Part shown: positions 56,072 to 64,000 of the stretch, one piece after another | How positions within the stretch are numbered: position 1 is the stretch's first letter | How the letters are laid out: the number at the start of each line of letters is the position of its first letter | Assembly (NCBI RefSeq): GCF_004122145.1 | Contig: NZ_SBKQ01000007.1 | Location: 143,462 to 207,461 of the forward strand | Length of the DNA stretch: 64,000 nt | Direction: 5' to 3' | Source: Flavobacterium piscinae | Lineage (GTDB): Bacteria; Bacteroidota; Bacteroidia; Flavobacteriales; Flavobacteriaceae | The notes under the pieces: generated by a model | Told to the model about the DNA's origin: nothing | The model's input: only the letters and a program-made list of their open reading frames with translations | Databases searched by the model: none | Position numbers and translations under genes: made by a program

Positions 56072-57130
56072 TTAACTCATAAACTTCCCCAACGTCTCTT
56101 TCCGAACAATTTTTCCCGTTGGTGTTTCTTCAAAATGTTTCACAAAGTGAATTTCTTTGGGTTTTTCATATTTGTCTAACACTTCAAAAACAGCATCTTC
56201 AATGGTCATAGGCTCTCCTTCCACAATCAAAACCAATCGTTCGCCTAAAACAGGGTCAGGTTTACCGGCCACAAAGTAGCGTCTCGGGATTCGGGTGGCG
56301 AGTTTTTCTTCAATTTGTTCAGGAATTAACTTGATACCACCACTGTTGACCACGTTATCATATCTGCCTAACCATATGAATTGATTTTCGGAGACCATTT
56401 CCACAATGTCATTTGTTTCAATAATATCAGGAGAAACAGAAGGAGCCTTAATCAACAAGCAATTTTTATCATCTAACGACAACATCACATTAGGAAAAAC
56501 CGTAAAGGACTCCTCGCCCATTTTTCGGGCAGCGATGTGCGTGATTGTTTCGGTCATTCCATACGTTTCATAAATTTCCGATTTTATTTTCAGTAATTTA
56601 TCTTCTAAAGGTTTGGTGATTTTTGCACCGCCAATGATTATTTTCCGTACGTGTTTCAATTGATCTAACGAATATTGAGCCTGCATCGGAACTAAAGCAG
56701 CAAAATCATAATCATAGTCAATTTTTGCTAACGGATGAGAACTGGGAGCAACAAAATCAATTTCCAATCCTAAAATAAATCCGCGAATCAACATCATTTT
56801 TCCGGCAACATAATTGGCCGGTAAACAATGTAGTACCTTATCGCCCGGCTTTAAATCAAAAAAATCTCCCGTTGCCAAAGCCGACCGAACCATGGCTTGT
56901 TTATCAACCTTAATCAATTTCGGCTTACCGGTTGAACCGGAAGTATTCATTTCGATATAGCTTTTTTCATCAAACCAATCCAATAAAAAATCGCCAACGG
57001 GTTTTTCAAAATCTTCCCCTTCTTTGATAAAACTATAGGCAAACATGCAAAGTTCCTCTCGGTTCAAATGAAAACCGTTTAATTTGAATTTGTTGTGTAC
57101 ATTGTGATAGGTAATTTCAGTATCAATCAT
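56072..57130 (-). CDS. menE: o-Succinylbenzoate--CoA ligase, short MenE
   Basis: A 352-aa AMP-forming ligase: YIEMNTSGSTGKPKLIKVDKQ (ATP loop), YETYGMTETITHIA, WLGRYDNVVNSGGIKLIPEQIEEKL and final Lys in TPTGKIVRKETL. The short N-terminus is typical of MenE in Bacteroidota, where the protein is 350-370 aa. It makes OSB-CoA for naphthoquinone ring closure in menaquinone synthesis. Its start overlaps the CPBP stop by 8 bp. Confidence 0.9.
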   Translation of the reverse strand: MIDTEITYHNVHNKFKLNGFHLNREELCMFAYSFIKEGEDFEKPVGDFLLDWFDEKSYIEMNTSGSTGKPKLIKVDKQAMVRSALATGDFFDLKPGDKVLHCLPANYVAGKMMLIRGFILGLEIDFVAPSSHPLAKIDYDYDFAALVPMQAQYSLDQLKHVRKIIIGGAKITKPLEDKLLKIKSEIYETYGMTETITHIAARKMGEESFTVFPNVMLSLDDKNCLLIKAPSVSPDIIETNDIVEMVSENQFIWLGRYDNVVNSGGIKLIPEQIEEKLATRIPRRYFVAGKPDPVLGERLVLIVEGEPMTIEDAVFEVLDKYEKPKEIHFVKHFEETPTGKIVRKETLGKFMS

Positions 57131-58055
57131 GGTTTCCTATAGTATTAATAACTTCATTTTCAGGTTTGTATTCATGGACTTTCCCAGTGAGCTTATCCTT
57201 CCAATTGGTCCATTTATACTTCTTACCAAATATAAACAAAAGAATTGGAAAAATGACCAAAACCGGAAACAAAACATCATAGTCGGCAGAAGGTTCAGAA
57301 ACATCTTTCAGAATGGAATGGGTTTGAAAAGCGGTCCAATCCGCTGTTACTAAAAGAGCTCCGATTAAGTTGTTGGCCGCATGAAAACCAAGTGCTAATT
57401 CTAATCCTTCATCCATCAATGTAACTATCCCTAAAAAGAAACCGGTGCCAATGTAATACACCATGATAATCGGTCCTAGTTTACCCACTTCCGGGTTGGC
57501 AATGTGCATTACTCCAAACGTTATGGAGGTAATTATTAAAGGAATTAACCTGCTTTTCGTTACCACACCAATTCCTTGCAATAAATAACCTCGAAAGAAA
57601 TATTCTTCAAAACTGGTTTGCAACGGAATTAACAAAAGTGCAATAATTAGAAAGGGAAAAAATTTAATCGGATCATAATTGATTTCAAAACTTTCCGGCG
57701 ACAAGTAAAATAAAATTAACGTTGTTATCGTCGTAAAGGTTCCCCAAAGGGTAAATGAAAAAAATATTCGTTTCCAATCTACTTTTTTTCTGGAAGTGGT
57801 TAAGCTTCTTATACTCTGTCCATGTATAAATTTGACCCAAAAAAGCAAAATCACACAACAAACTGCCAATTGACCTACCATGAGGGCAAAAGTCAAATTC
57901 GTGCCAAGTTTATCAATCATTAATTGCATCATTTCTTCCACATTTACATCTTCTGTGGCAAAATAATTCATCACAATTAAGCCTAAAAAGACTAAAGGTA
58001 TTGGCAGATAGAGAATGAAATTGAATTTTTTATTATTAATCTGATCGATGTACAT
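57123..58055 (-). CDS. CPBP-family intramembrane glutamic endopeptidase
   Basis: A 310-aa inner-membrane protein with about eight helices. Protease motifs of the Abi/Rce1 group: EEYFFRGYL (EExxxR) in helix 5, FGVMHIANP and FHAANNLIGALL with the His of the active site. Such enzymes cleave membrane or prenylated substrates, or confer self-immunity to bacteriocins; the substrate is unknown here. First gene of an operon with menE. Confidence 0.88.
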   Translation of the reverse strand: MYIDQINNKKFNFILYLPIPLVFLGLIVMNYFATEDVNVEEMMQLMIDKLGTNLTFALMVGQLAVCCVILLFWVKFIHGQSIRSLTTSRKKVDWKRIFFSFTLWGTFTTITTLILFYLSPESFEINYDPIKFFPFLIIALLLIPLQTSFEEYFFRGYLLQGIGVVTKSRLIPLIITSITFGVMHIANPEVGKLGPIIMVYYIGTGFFLGIVTLMDEGLELALGFHAANNLIGALLVTADWTAFQTHSILKDVSEPSADYDVLFPVLVIFPILLFIFGKKYKWTNWKDKLTGKVHEYKPENEVINTIGNHD

Positions 58056-58161
58056 GGTTGGAAATTTAGTTGTTCAAATATAAGTTTTTTTGTTAAAGAA
58101 TATGTTACATTTTTTTTAACGAAATTTGAATTTCAAACCACTTACTTTGTAAAAAAAGTAA

Positions 58162-58509
58162 ATGATAAAAATTTTACACAACCCCAGATGCGGTAAATCA
58201 AGAGAAGGTCTTTCGCTCTTGGAAGAAACCGGTAATCCGTTTGAAGTAATAAAATATTTAGATAACCCACTCGCTGAAAGCCAGTTGACAGAGCTTGTTA
58301 AAAAATTAAACATCGCACCTTTAGATTTGATTCGACAAAAAGAAAAAATTTGGATCGAACAATTCAAGGGAAAGGAACTTACTGATGCTGAATTAATCAA
58401 AGCGATAGCCAATAATCCCATTTTAATGGAAAGACCCATTGTTATCAGCGAAAACAAAGCGGTTATTGGTCGTCCACCTCAAAAAATCATCGATTTTCTT
58501 AAAAAATAG
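58162..58509 (+). CDS. ArsC-family (glutaredoxin-type) reductase-like protein
   Basis: A 115-aa protein: IKILHNPRCGKSREGLSLLEE with Cys10 and the following Arg, and MERPIVIS near the end (Arg of ArsC active site). Full-length for ArsC/YffB. In E. coli ArsC the same Cys reduces arsenate with glutaredoxin. No arsenite pump is nearby, so arsenate reduction is not proven; YffB-type relatives have unknown function. Confidence 0.85.
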   Translation: MIKILHNPRCGKSREGLSLLEETGNPFEVIKYLDNPLAESQLTELVKKLNIAPLDLIRQKEKIWIEQFKGKELTDAELIKAIANNPILMERPIVISENKAVIGRPPQKIIDFLKK

Positions 58510-58559
58510 TTAAGAAATCATTTAACAAAGCTTTGTGAATATAAGCTTAAACCTATCAA

Positions 58560-58567
58560 TAGTTTTG
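58560..58567 (+). promoter_or_regulatory. -7 box of the TonB-dependent receptor gene
   Basis: TAGTTTTG matches TAnnTTTG, 32 nt before the ATG at 58600; TTTG at 58532 lies 24 nt upstream, a little far for -33. Confidence 0.45.
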
Positions 58568-58599
58568 CAGTCTTATCTTTTTAATCAAAAACCAACTGA

Positions 58600-61101
58600 A
58601 TGAAAAATTTTAAAGCAGCGTTTATTTTATTTTTTTTAAGTGTATCCTTTTTTTCTTTCGCACAAAGACCAGATGCCAAAAAAATTAAAGTAAAAGGAAA
58701 AGTTATTGAAAAATCTTCTTCTCAACCGTTGGAATATGCCACTATTGTTTTTCAAAGTGTGCGTAACCCTGAAATTGTAACCGGTGGTATTACAGATCCA
58801 AAAGGAGAATTTGACATTGAAGTAAATGCCGGAAACTACAATATCAGAATTGAGTTTATTTCATTCAAAACTGTTGAATTTAAAGGACGTAATTTACAGG
58901 AAAACACAAACTTAGGCACCATTTCTTTAACCGACGATGCAACTCAACTGGAAGGTGTTGAATTGCGTGCAGAAGCATCAACCGTGGAAATAAAATTAGA
59001 TAAGCGAGTCTATAATGTTGGTCAAGACATGATGGTTAAAGGCGGAACGGTGAGTGATGTATTGGACAATGTTCCCTCCGTTTCTGTGGATGTAGAAGGA
59101 AATGTGAGCTTACGAGGAAATGAAAATGTACGTATTTTGATTGACGGAAGACCCTCTAATGCGATAAATGTAACGGATGCCTTACGATTGATTCCGGCTG
59201 ATGCCATTGATAAAGTAGAAGTTATTACGAACCCCTCCGCCCGTTATGATGCAGAAGGTAGCGGTGGTATTTTAAATATTATTCTGAAGAAAGGTAAAAA
59301 CCAAGGTTTAAATGGTGTGGTTACCGGAACAGTTGGAGATCCCAGAAACTACGGATTAACGGGCAACATCAATTTTAAATCAGAAAATTTTAATGTTTTT
59401 GCAACGTTGGGTTACAGTGATAGAAATAGTCCTGGTAATTCAATAACAGATTCAGAGTATTTTGATGAAGAGGGAAATACAACCAATTTTATCAACGAAA
59501 GAAGAACCAATAATCGCTTAAGAGAAGCCTACAATGGTAGCTTTGGTGCTGAATGGTTTTTGGATAAAACAACCAGTTGGACAAACACCGTATCGTACCG
59601 AAGAGACGATGGATCGAACCCGGACGAAGTTTTATTTTATGATTACGATGCTGATTTTAATTTTATTGGCGTTCGCAGACGTTTTAATGATCAAACAAAC
59701 AAAGGTGAAAACATTGAATATTCATCTAATTTAATTAAAAAATTCAAAAAAGATGGCCATCAGTTAACCGTTGATTTTTCAACATCCTTAAACAAAGACA
59801 ATGATCTTTCTTATATTTTTGATGAAACTGACCAAACCACAGCCAATATTCAGCGTCAAAACAGAAATTTAATTCAAACTGATTACGTTTTACCCATTGG
59901 AGAAAATTCGCGTTTTGAAGCCGGTTACCGTGGAGATTTCACAAAAGTATTAACCGATTTTGATGTTCAGACTTTTAATGACGATTCGAATGAGTTTGAA
60001 GTAGATCCCCTGTTCTCCAACGTTTTTGAATACAAAGAATATGTCAATGCTTTTTATACCCAATTTGGTTCTAAAATCAATAAATTCTCTTATTTGTTCG
60101 GTTTACGTTGGGAAGATTCAAACATTGGGGTGAACTTAATTTCTGAGAGTAATTTCAATAACAAACGTTATAACAATTTCTTTCCAAGTGCTTTCTTTGC
60201 TTATGAAATTTCAGATAAAAGTAATGTAACATTAAGCTACAGCAGAAGAATTCAACGACCAAGAGGCCGATTTTTAAATCCGACGGCAAACCTTTCCAGT
60301 AATATTAACATCTTTCAAGGAAATCCGGACTTAGATCCGGCGATGACACACGCTGTCGATTTAGGTTACATCAAACGTTGGGAAAAATTCACATTGAGTA
60401 CTTCAGCTTACATTAATAAAACGGACGATGTTTTTCAATTCATCAGAAGAGAGTCAGGAGAGTTTTTCGATAATTGGGTAGATGCTAACGAAAATGATAT
60501 TGTTGAAGAAGATGAAATTACTCGAATACCAATCATCCTAAGTGGTCCGATTAACTTAGCTACTGAATACCGTTTTGGCTTCGAATTTACATTAAATTAT
60601 TCCCCTTACAAATGGTGGAAATTAAACGGAAATTTTAACTTTTTCAGAAATGAAACCAAAGGGGAATACAATTATATAAATTTTCAAAACAATCCGGTTA
60701 ACATTAATCTTGATAATATTGCAACCGGTTGGTTTGCACGAATCAATTCAAAAATTACTTTGCCATTTAAAATCGATTGGCAAACCAATGCAACATACAA
60801 CGCTCCTCAAAAAACAGCTCAAGGTAGAAATCTAGGTGTTTTAAGTGCCAATTTAGCCTTAAGTAAAGATATTCTCAAGGAAAAAGCTACCATTGCTTTT
60901 AATGTGAGTGACATTTTTAACTCACGAAAAAGAATCTCTGAAATTAATTTAGCTCAAGTTGAATCCTATAGTGAGTGGCAATGGAGAGTTAGACAAATAA
61001 ATCTTTCTATTACCTACCGTTTCAACAAACCTAAAAACGAAAAAGAACGAATGCCACGAAGAGAAAATGGCGATGACGGTGAGTTCATGGGGAAACCATA
61101 A
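58600..61101 (+). CDS. TonB-dependent receptor / outer-membrane beta-barrel family protein
   Basis: An 833-aa outer-membrane protein: signal peptide 1-21 (FAQ), carboxypeptidase-regulatory-like domain (about 28-115; VKGKVIEKSSSQPLEYATIVFQS), plug domain (about 130-225; VKGGTVSDVLDNVPSVSVDVEGNVSLRGNENVRILIDGRPS) and a 22-strand barrel ending INLSITYRFNKP with a polar tail. The arrangement is that of OMP_b-brl_3-type receptors of Bacteroidota, whose ligands are usually unknown. No SusD partner is adjacent. Strong terminator follows. Confidence 0.9.
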   Translation: MKNFKAAFILFFLSVSFFSFAQRPDAKKIKVKGKVIEKSSSQPLEYATIVFQSVRNPEIVTGGITDPKGEFDIEVNAGNYNIRIEFISFKTVEFKGRNLQENTNLGTISLTDDATQLEGVELRAEASTVEIKLDKRVYNVGQDMMVKGGTVSDVLDNVPSVSVDVEGNVSLRGNENVRILIDGRPSNAINVTDALRLIPADAIDKVEVITNPSARYDAEGSGGILNIILKKGKNQGLNGVVTGTVGDPRNYGLTGNINFKSENFNVFATLGYSDRNSPGNSITDSEYFDEEGNTTNFINERRTNNRLREAYNGSFGAEWFLDKTTSWTNTVSYRRDDGSNPDEVLFYDYDADFNFIGVRRRFNDQTNKGENIEYSSNLIKKFKKDGHQLTVDFSTSLNKDNDLSYIFDETDQTTANIQRQNRNLIQTDYVLPIGENSRFEAGYRGDFTKVLTDFDVQTFNDDSNEFEVDPLFSNVFEYKEYVNAFYTQFGSKINKFSYLFGLRWEDSNIGVNLISESNFNNKRYNNFFPSAFFAYEISDKSNVTLSYSRRIQRPRGRFLNPTANLSSNINIFQGNPDLDPAMTHAVDLGYIKRWEKFTLSTSAYINKTDDVFQFIRRESGEFFDNWVDANENDIVEEDEITRIPIILSGPINLATEYRFGFEFTLNYSPYKWWKLNGNFNFFRNETKGEYNYINFQNNPVNINLDNIATGWFARINSKITLPFKIDWQTNATYNAPQKTAQGRNLGVLSANLALSKDILKEKATIAFNVSDIFNSRKRISEINLAQVESYSEWQWRVRQINLSITYRFNKPKNEKERMPRRENGDDGEFMGKP

Positions 61102-61105
61102 ACAC

Positions 61106-61133
61106 AAAAAGGGACGCAATAGCGTCCCTTTTT
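61106..61133 (+). terminator. Terminator of the receptor gene
   Basis: AAAAAGGGACGC (61106-61117) with GCGTCCCTTTTT (61122-61133), a 12-bp perfect stem with AATA loop, 4 nt after the stop. Confidence 0.9.
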
Positions 61134-61158
61134 TGATCAATATATTTTATCAAATATA

Positions 61159-61320
61159 TTATTCAGCGTCTTTTTTTGCTCTTTTCTCTTTGATTAATTC
61201 CATAATTGCACCGCCCAACCAATAGTGAACAAATCCAACCAAAAAAATCATCAACCAAAAACCAATGGTTAAAATGGTTAAGAAAAGTAAAAAGCCTAAG
61301 TACTGTTGAAATTCAAACAT
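61159..61320 (-). CDS. 53-aa small membrane protein
   Basis: Minus-strand ATG 61320 to TAA 61159: MFEFQQYLGFLLFLTILTIG, FWLMIFLVGFVHYWLGGAIM, then a basic/acidic tail ELIKEKRAKKDAE. One or two hydrophobic helices (about 8-38) and a charged cytoplasmic end. No family is recalled by name. A good promoter (TTG, 19-20 nt, TACATTTG) lies just upstream, which supports expression. It is below the size at which genes are usually called. Confidence 0.7.
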   Translation of the reverse strand: MFEFQQYLGFLLFLTILTIGFWLMIFLVGFVHYWLGGAIMELIKEKRAKKDAE

Positions 61321-61348
61321 GTTTTCCGGAATTTTTCGAATTCAATTA

Positions 61349-61379
61349 CAAATGTAAATCAACTTAATCATTTTATCAA
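61349..61379 (-). promoter_or_regulatory. Promoter of the 53-aa gene
   Basis: Minus-strand TACATTTG (61356-61349) matches TAnnTTTG, with TTG at 61379-61377, 20 nt upstream. The box is 28 nt before the ATG. Confidence 0.6.
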
Positions 61380-61432
61380 GATAATTTCAAAATTATTTTA
61401 AAATAGAAATGTTAATAAGTAAATTTGTAGCT

Positions 61433-61605
61433 CGGTTATCAGTTATCGGTTATCGGTTTCAACGATTGTGGTTAAAGATTTTGAAATAAAAAACGAAGAT
61501 GATAAATAAAAATCCGTGTAAACCCATTAGAGCAAAGCTGTCAAAATTCGTTAAAGTCCGCGTTTAGCGTCAGCTAATCCGTTCAATCCGTGTCCTATTT
61601 TTAAG
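61433..61605. repeat. GGTTATC array and 'AATCCGTG' repeat in the gap before fumC
   Basis: CGGTTATCAGTTATCGGTTA... (61433-61459) is a short-word array. Further on, AATCCGTGT occurs at about 61501 and again at about 61586, around GTTTAGCGTCAGCTAATCC. The 378-nt gap 61321-61698 holds these and the small-gene promoter, but no gene that I can see. Confidence 0.5.
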
Positions 61606-61698
61606 TTAAAGGTTTAAAAAAACATTTAAATTTTAAAAATTTTTCAAATGATTAAAATCTGCGTTCAATAAAAAATTAAATTATAAACACAAACAACC

Positions 61699-63096
61699 AT
61701 GAACTACCGTATTGAAAAAGACACCATGGGCGAAGTAAAAGTACCCGCCGACAAATATTGGGGAGCACAAACCGAACGTTCCCGCAACAATTTTAAAATT
61801 GGCCCTTCTGCTTCTATGCCAAAAGAAATTATTGAAGGGTTTGCTTACCTCAAAAAAGCCGCAGCTTACGCCAACCACGATTTAGGTGTTCTATCCCAAG
61901 AAAAAAGAGATGCTATTGCAACGGTTTGCGACGAAATCTTAGCCGGAAAATTAGACGACCAATTTCCTTTGGTTATTTGGCAAACCGGATCAGGTACGCA
62001 AAGTAACATGAATGTAAACGAAGTGATTGCCAACCGTGCTCAAGTATTAGGTGGATTCAACATTGGCGAAGGCGAACAATTAGTTAAAGCCAATGACGAT
62101 GTAAACAAATCACAATCGTCGAACGATACCTTCCCAACCGGAATGCACATTGCTTGTTACAAAGCGGTGATAGAGAAAACCATTCCCGGTGTAACGCAAC
62201 TTCGCAATACGTTGAAAGCCAAAGCCGATCAATACATGAATGTGGTAAAAATCGGTCGAACGCATTTAATGGATGCCACTCCCCTTACTTTAGGTCAAGA
62301 ATTTTCGGGATACGTTTCGCAATTAGACCACGGTTTAAAAGCGTTAAAAAACTCTTTAGAGCACTTGTCGGAACTCGCTTTAGGAGGCACTGCTGTTGGA
62401 ACCGGATTAAACACACCTCCCGGCTACGACGTAAAAGTAGCTCAATACATTGCAGAATTTACCGGTTTACCTTTCATAACCGCTGAAAATAAATTTGAAG
62501 CACTAGCCGCTCACGATGCCATTGTAGAATCGCATGGAGCTTTGAAAATGTTAGCCGTTTCGTTAAATAAAATTGCCAATGATGTGCGAATGATGGCCTC
62601 CGGTCCACGTTCCGGAATTGGTGAAATTTTAATTCCAGAAAACGAACCGGGTTCCTCCATCATGCCGGGAAAAGTAAACCCAACACAGTGTGAAGCCTTA
62701 ACGATGGTATGTGCTCAAGTATTCGGAAACGACGTAACCATCACCGTGGGTGGCACACAAGGTCATTACGAATTAAATGTATTCAAACCGGTTATGGCGG
62801 CTAATTTTTTACAATCTGCTATTTTAATTGGCGATGCGTGTGTATCGTTTGACGAACATTGTGCCCAAGGCATTGAACCCAACTATGGGAGAATCAAAGA
62901 ATTGGTAGATAATTCATTGATGTTAGTCACGTCGTTAAATACTAAAATCGGTTATTACAAAGCGGCTGAAATTGCTCAAACCGCTCATAAAAACGGAACA
63001 ACTTTAAAAGACGAAGCCGTTCGTTTGGGGTATGTTTCACCCGAAGATTTTGAGGCTTGGGTAAAACCCGAAGACATGGTGGGAAGTTTAAAATAA
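61699..63096 (+). CDS. fumC: Class II fumarate hydratase
   Basis: A 465-aa, metal-free fumarase of the citric acid cycle: [40 protein letters not shown], the catalytic His of [18 protein letters not shown], and the flexible loop with catalytic Ser in [15 protein letters not shown]. Full length. Monocistronic with a terminator 25 nt after the stop. Confidence 0.97.
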   Translation: MNYRIEKDTMGEVKVPADKYWGAQTERSRNNFKIGPSASMPKEIIEGFAYLKKAAAYANHDLGVLSQEKRDAIATVCDEILAGKLDDQFPLVIWQTGSGTQSNMNVNEVIANRAQVLGGFNIGEGEQLVKANDDVNKSQSSNDTFPTGMHIACYKAVIEKTIPGVTQLRNTLKAKADQYMNVVKIGRTHLMDATPLTLGQEFSGYVSQLDHGLKALKNSLEHLSELALGGTAVGTGLNTPPGYDVKVAQYIAEFTGLPFITAENKFEALAAHDAIVESHGALKMLAVSLNKIANDVRMMASGPRSGIGEILIPENEPGSSIMPGKVNPTQCEALTMVCAQVFGNDVTITVGGTQGHYELNVFKPVMAANFLQSAILIGDACVSFDEHCAQGIEPNYGRIKELVDNSLMLVTSLNTKIGYYKAAEIAQTAHKNGTTLKDEAVRLGYVSPEDFEAWVKPEDMVGSLK

Positions 63097-63120
63097 TTTC
63101 ACCTTTTGATATAAATTCTA

Positions 63121-63146
63121 AAAGCACTTTCCAACGAAGGTGCTTT
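63121..63146 (+). terminator. Terminator of fumC
   Basis: AAAGCACTTTC-CAAC-GAAGGTGCTTT, an 11-bp stem with one T.G pair, followed by TTTTT. Confidence 0.85.
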
Positions 63147-63253
63147 TTTTGTCTTAAGGAAAACCGAATTGATATTGAAAAAGAAGTGTTTTACTTTGTT
63201 GAAAGAATGTGTATATTTGAAAAAAGTTGTATAAACTTGCGTATATTTACTAG

Positions 63254-63875
63254 TTAGCACCAATATAAACTGAACCTTGAATACAAAAACATTATTCCGA
63301 ATATTTTTAACATCTGGATTCCTTTTATGGGTTTTATCTTGGATTGGAGATTCTAAAGGAATACTTCCTATATCAACTTATGGAATGATTTTTTCTGCTA
63401 TTTTAACTGGATTTGGAATTTATTTTTGGTTAAAATCATATAAAGAAGAAAGAGGACACTATCCAAAGTTTTTAAAAATTTACGTAAATTTATATAAGAA
63501 AATGAGAAAGAATCCATTTAATGGAATTTTCTTTATGGTAAGACATTTGCTCAAATTTTACACTTTAATACTAATTTTTTCAATGATTTTAGTGTTTATC
63601 GGATTTATAACGATTGGGCAGTCTGAACCTGTAAAAACAGTTCAAAACTATTGTGAAAACGACCCTGAAATAAATAAAATAACTGGAAAAATTAATCATT
63701 ACGGAATTTTACGAAATGTTAACTCTAAATGGAGTTCTGAAACTGGAACTTCTGAATTATCATTAGTTTTAGTTTCTGAAAACGGAGTTTTTAATGTGTC
63801 CTCAAAATTGGAAAAAGAAAATGGAGAATGGAAAGTAAAAAAACTGGAATTGAAAGATAAAAATACTGGTGCTAA
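63254..63875. repeat. 9-bp inverted repeat bracketing the Coa1-like gene
   Basis: TTAGCACCA (63254-63262) stands 15 nt before the Coa1-like start, and its reverse complement TGGTGCTAA (63867-63875) ends at the point where the group II intron begins. In between is a single gene. The layout recalls a gene cassette, but no full attC could be drawn. Confidence 0.45.
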
Positions 63876-63903
63876 TCGAGTAGACTGCCCTGCCAGAAAC
63901 TGA
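63277..63903 (+). CDS. Coa1-like membrane protein, 3' end overrun by a group II intron
   Basis: A 208-aa reading frame from a TTG (63277), no nearer ATG. Three hydrophobic segments (IFLTSGFLLWVLSWIG, YGMIFSAILTGFGIYFWL, FYTLILIFSMILVFIGFITIG) precede a soluble domain CENDPEINKITGKINHYGIL...ELSLVLVSENGVFNVSSKLEKENGEWKVKKLEL, the pattern of cytochrome oxidase assembly factor Coa1-type domains. The last nine residues (NRVDCPARN) come from intron sequence, so the native C-terminus is lost. TATATTTG at about 63212 could be its promoter box. Confidence 0.65.
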   Translation: MNTKTLFRIFLTSGFLLWVLSWIGDSKGILPISTYGMIFSAILTGFGIYFWLKSYKEERGHYPKFLKIYVNLYKKMRKNPFNGIFFMVRHLLKFYTLILIFSMILVFIGFITIGQSEPVKTVQNYCENDPEINKITGKINHYGILRNVNSKWSSETGTSELSLVLVSENGVFNVSSKLEKENGEWKVKKLELKDKNTGANRVDCPARN

Positions 63904-64000
63904 CAGGAAGAGCCTCTCACACCACCGAGCGTACGGGTCACGTACTCGGCGGTTCGCAAAGAGATGGGTTGAGTTGAATGTAGCATTCCATTAAGGTCTC
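63875..64000 (-). mobile_element. 3' end of a group II intron (domains V-VI), cut by the window edge
   Basis: Read on the minus strand. Domain V is AACCGCCGAGTACGTGACCC... (63953-63921), a hairpin with the two-base CG bulge in its 3' arm. After the linker GTGAGAGG comes a domain VI hairpin CCTGTCAG-TTT-CTGGCAGG (63907-63889 region) and the ending CTACTCGAT, with the last base at 63875, matching the usual 3' terminus of bacterial group II introns. The rest of domain IV, the reverse transcriptase and the 5' end should lie beyond 64000. It is antisense to the Coa1-like gene, so splicing cannot repair that mRNA. Confidence 0.75.

Noticed and set aside
63699..63986. 95-aa minus-strand reading frame at the right edge
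   Set aside because: It runs through the group II intron's structural RNA (domains V and VI) and the opposite gene, so it is not a protein-coding gene.
63254..64000. A complete integron
   Set aside because: No intI, attI or full attC site can be found; only a short inverted repeat and an intron are visible.

Overview
The window is chromosomal DNA from a member of the Flavobacteriaceae, most like Flavobacterium. The sequence is AT-rich. Promoters follow the Bacteroidota pattern (TTTG, about 19 nt, TAnnTTTG), and several start codons have no Shine-Dalgarno sequence. Two secreted enzymes (cyanophycinase-like peptidase, endonuclease I) carry C-terminal type IX secretion sorting domains. There are several SusD/TonB-style surface proteins and lipoproteins, a bacillithiol gene (bshB1) with a YtxJ bacilliredoxin, and menaquinone genes. 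No rRNA, CRISPR array, complete prophage or classical antiphage operon is visible.

Layout. 1-3.3 kb: start of a leftward gene, tRNA-Pro(GGG), secreted histidine phosphatase, subtilase lipoprotein, OmpW-like barrel. 3.4-10.5 kb: smpB, an XRE-Fic protein, T9SS cyanophycinase, pcm, ytxJ, clpB. 10.5-13.4 kb: TonB-C-like protein, tRNA-His, and a leftward operon of thioesterase, isochorismate synthase and bshB1. 13.5-23.5 kb: two lipoproteins, purL, an LtaS-like membrane phosphoglycerol transferase, a long-chain acyl-CoA ligase. 23.6-30.9 kb: OsmC, MarR, and a beta-oxidation operon (HAD-ECH fusion, thiolase, acyl-CoA dehydrogenase). 31-41.8 kb: endonuclease I, RsmB-type methyltransferase, pckA, lpdA, MATE exporter, an outer-membrane barrel, PPK2. 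41.8-50.4 kb: CAP lipoprotein, pdxH, rnz, a STAS-like protein, pyrB-pyrR, ABC-F, a thioredoxin-fold lipoprotein, fsa. 50.4-64 kb: SDR, a decayed MORN-like fragment, katG, M1 peptidase, menE with a CPBP protease, ArsC-like protein, TonB-dependent receptor, a 53-aa membrane protein, fumC, a Coa1-like protein, and the 3' end of a group II intron cut by the window edge.

How the genes connect. The 24-31 kb block encodes activation and beta-oxidation of long-chain fatty acids under a likely MarR regulator. pckA, lpdA and fumC serve central carbon metabolism, and a cre-like palindrome upstream of pckA suggests LacI-family control. Menaquinone genes occur at two places (isochorismate synthase with a thioesterase; menE). 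katG, ytxJ/bshB1, OsmC and clpB form a scattered stress-response set.

The most interesting structure is in the beta-oxidation operon. A four-helix-bundle (IVP/S23-like) gene lies between thiolase and dehydrogenase, bracketed by 24-bp terminal inverted repeats (23/24 identical). The gap just upstream, between the fusion gene and the thiolase, holds what looks like the same two ends joined without the gene. This suggests a small mobile unit and its gene-less derivative. Several other gaps hold short-word arrays (GAAACCTGAAACTT, GGAGTTGGGAGT, GGTTATC, TAATTAC and others) that could be related scars. At the right edge, a group II intron has entered the end of a Coa1-like gene that is also bracketed by a 9-bp inverted repeat.
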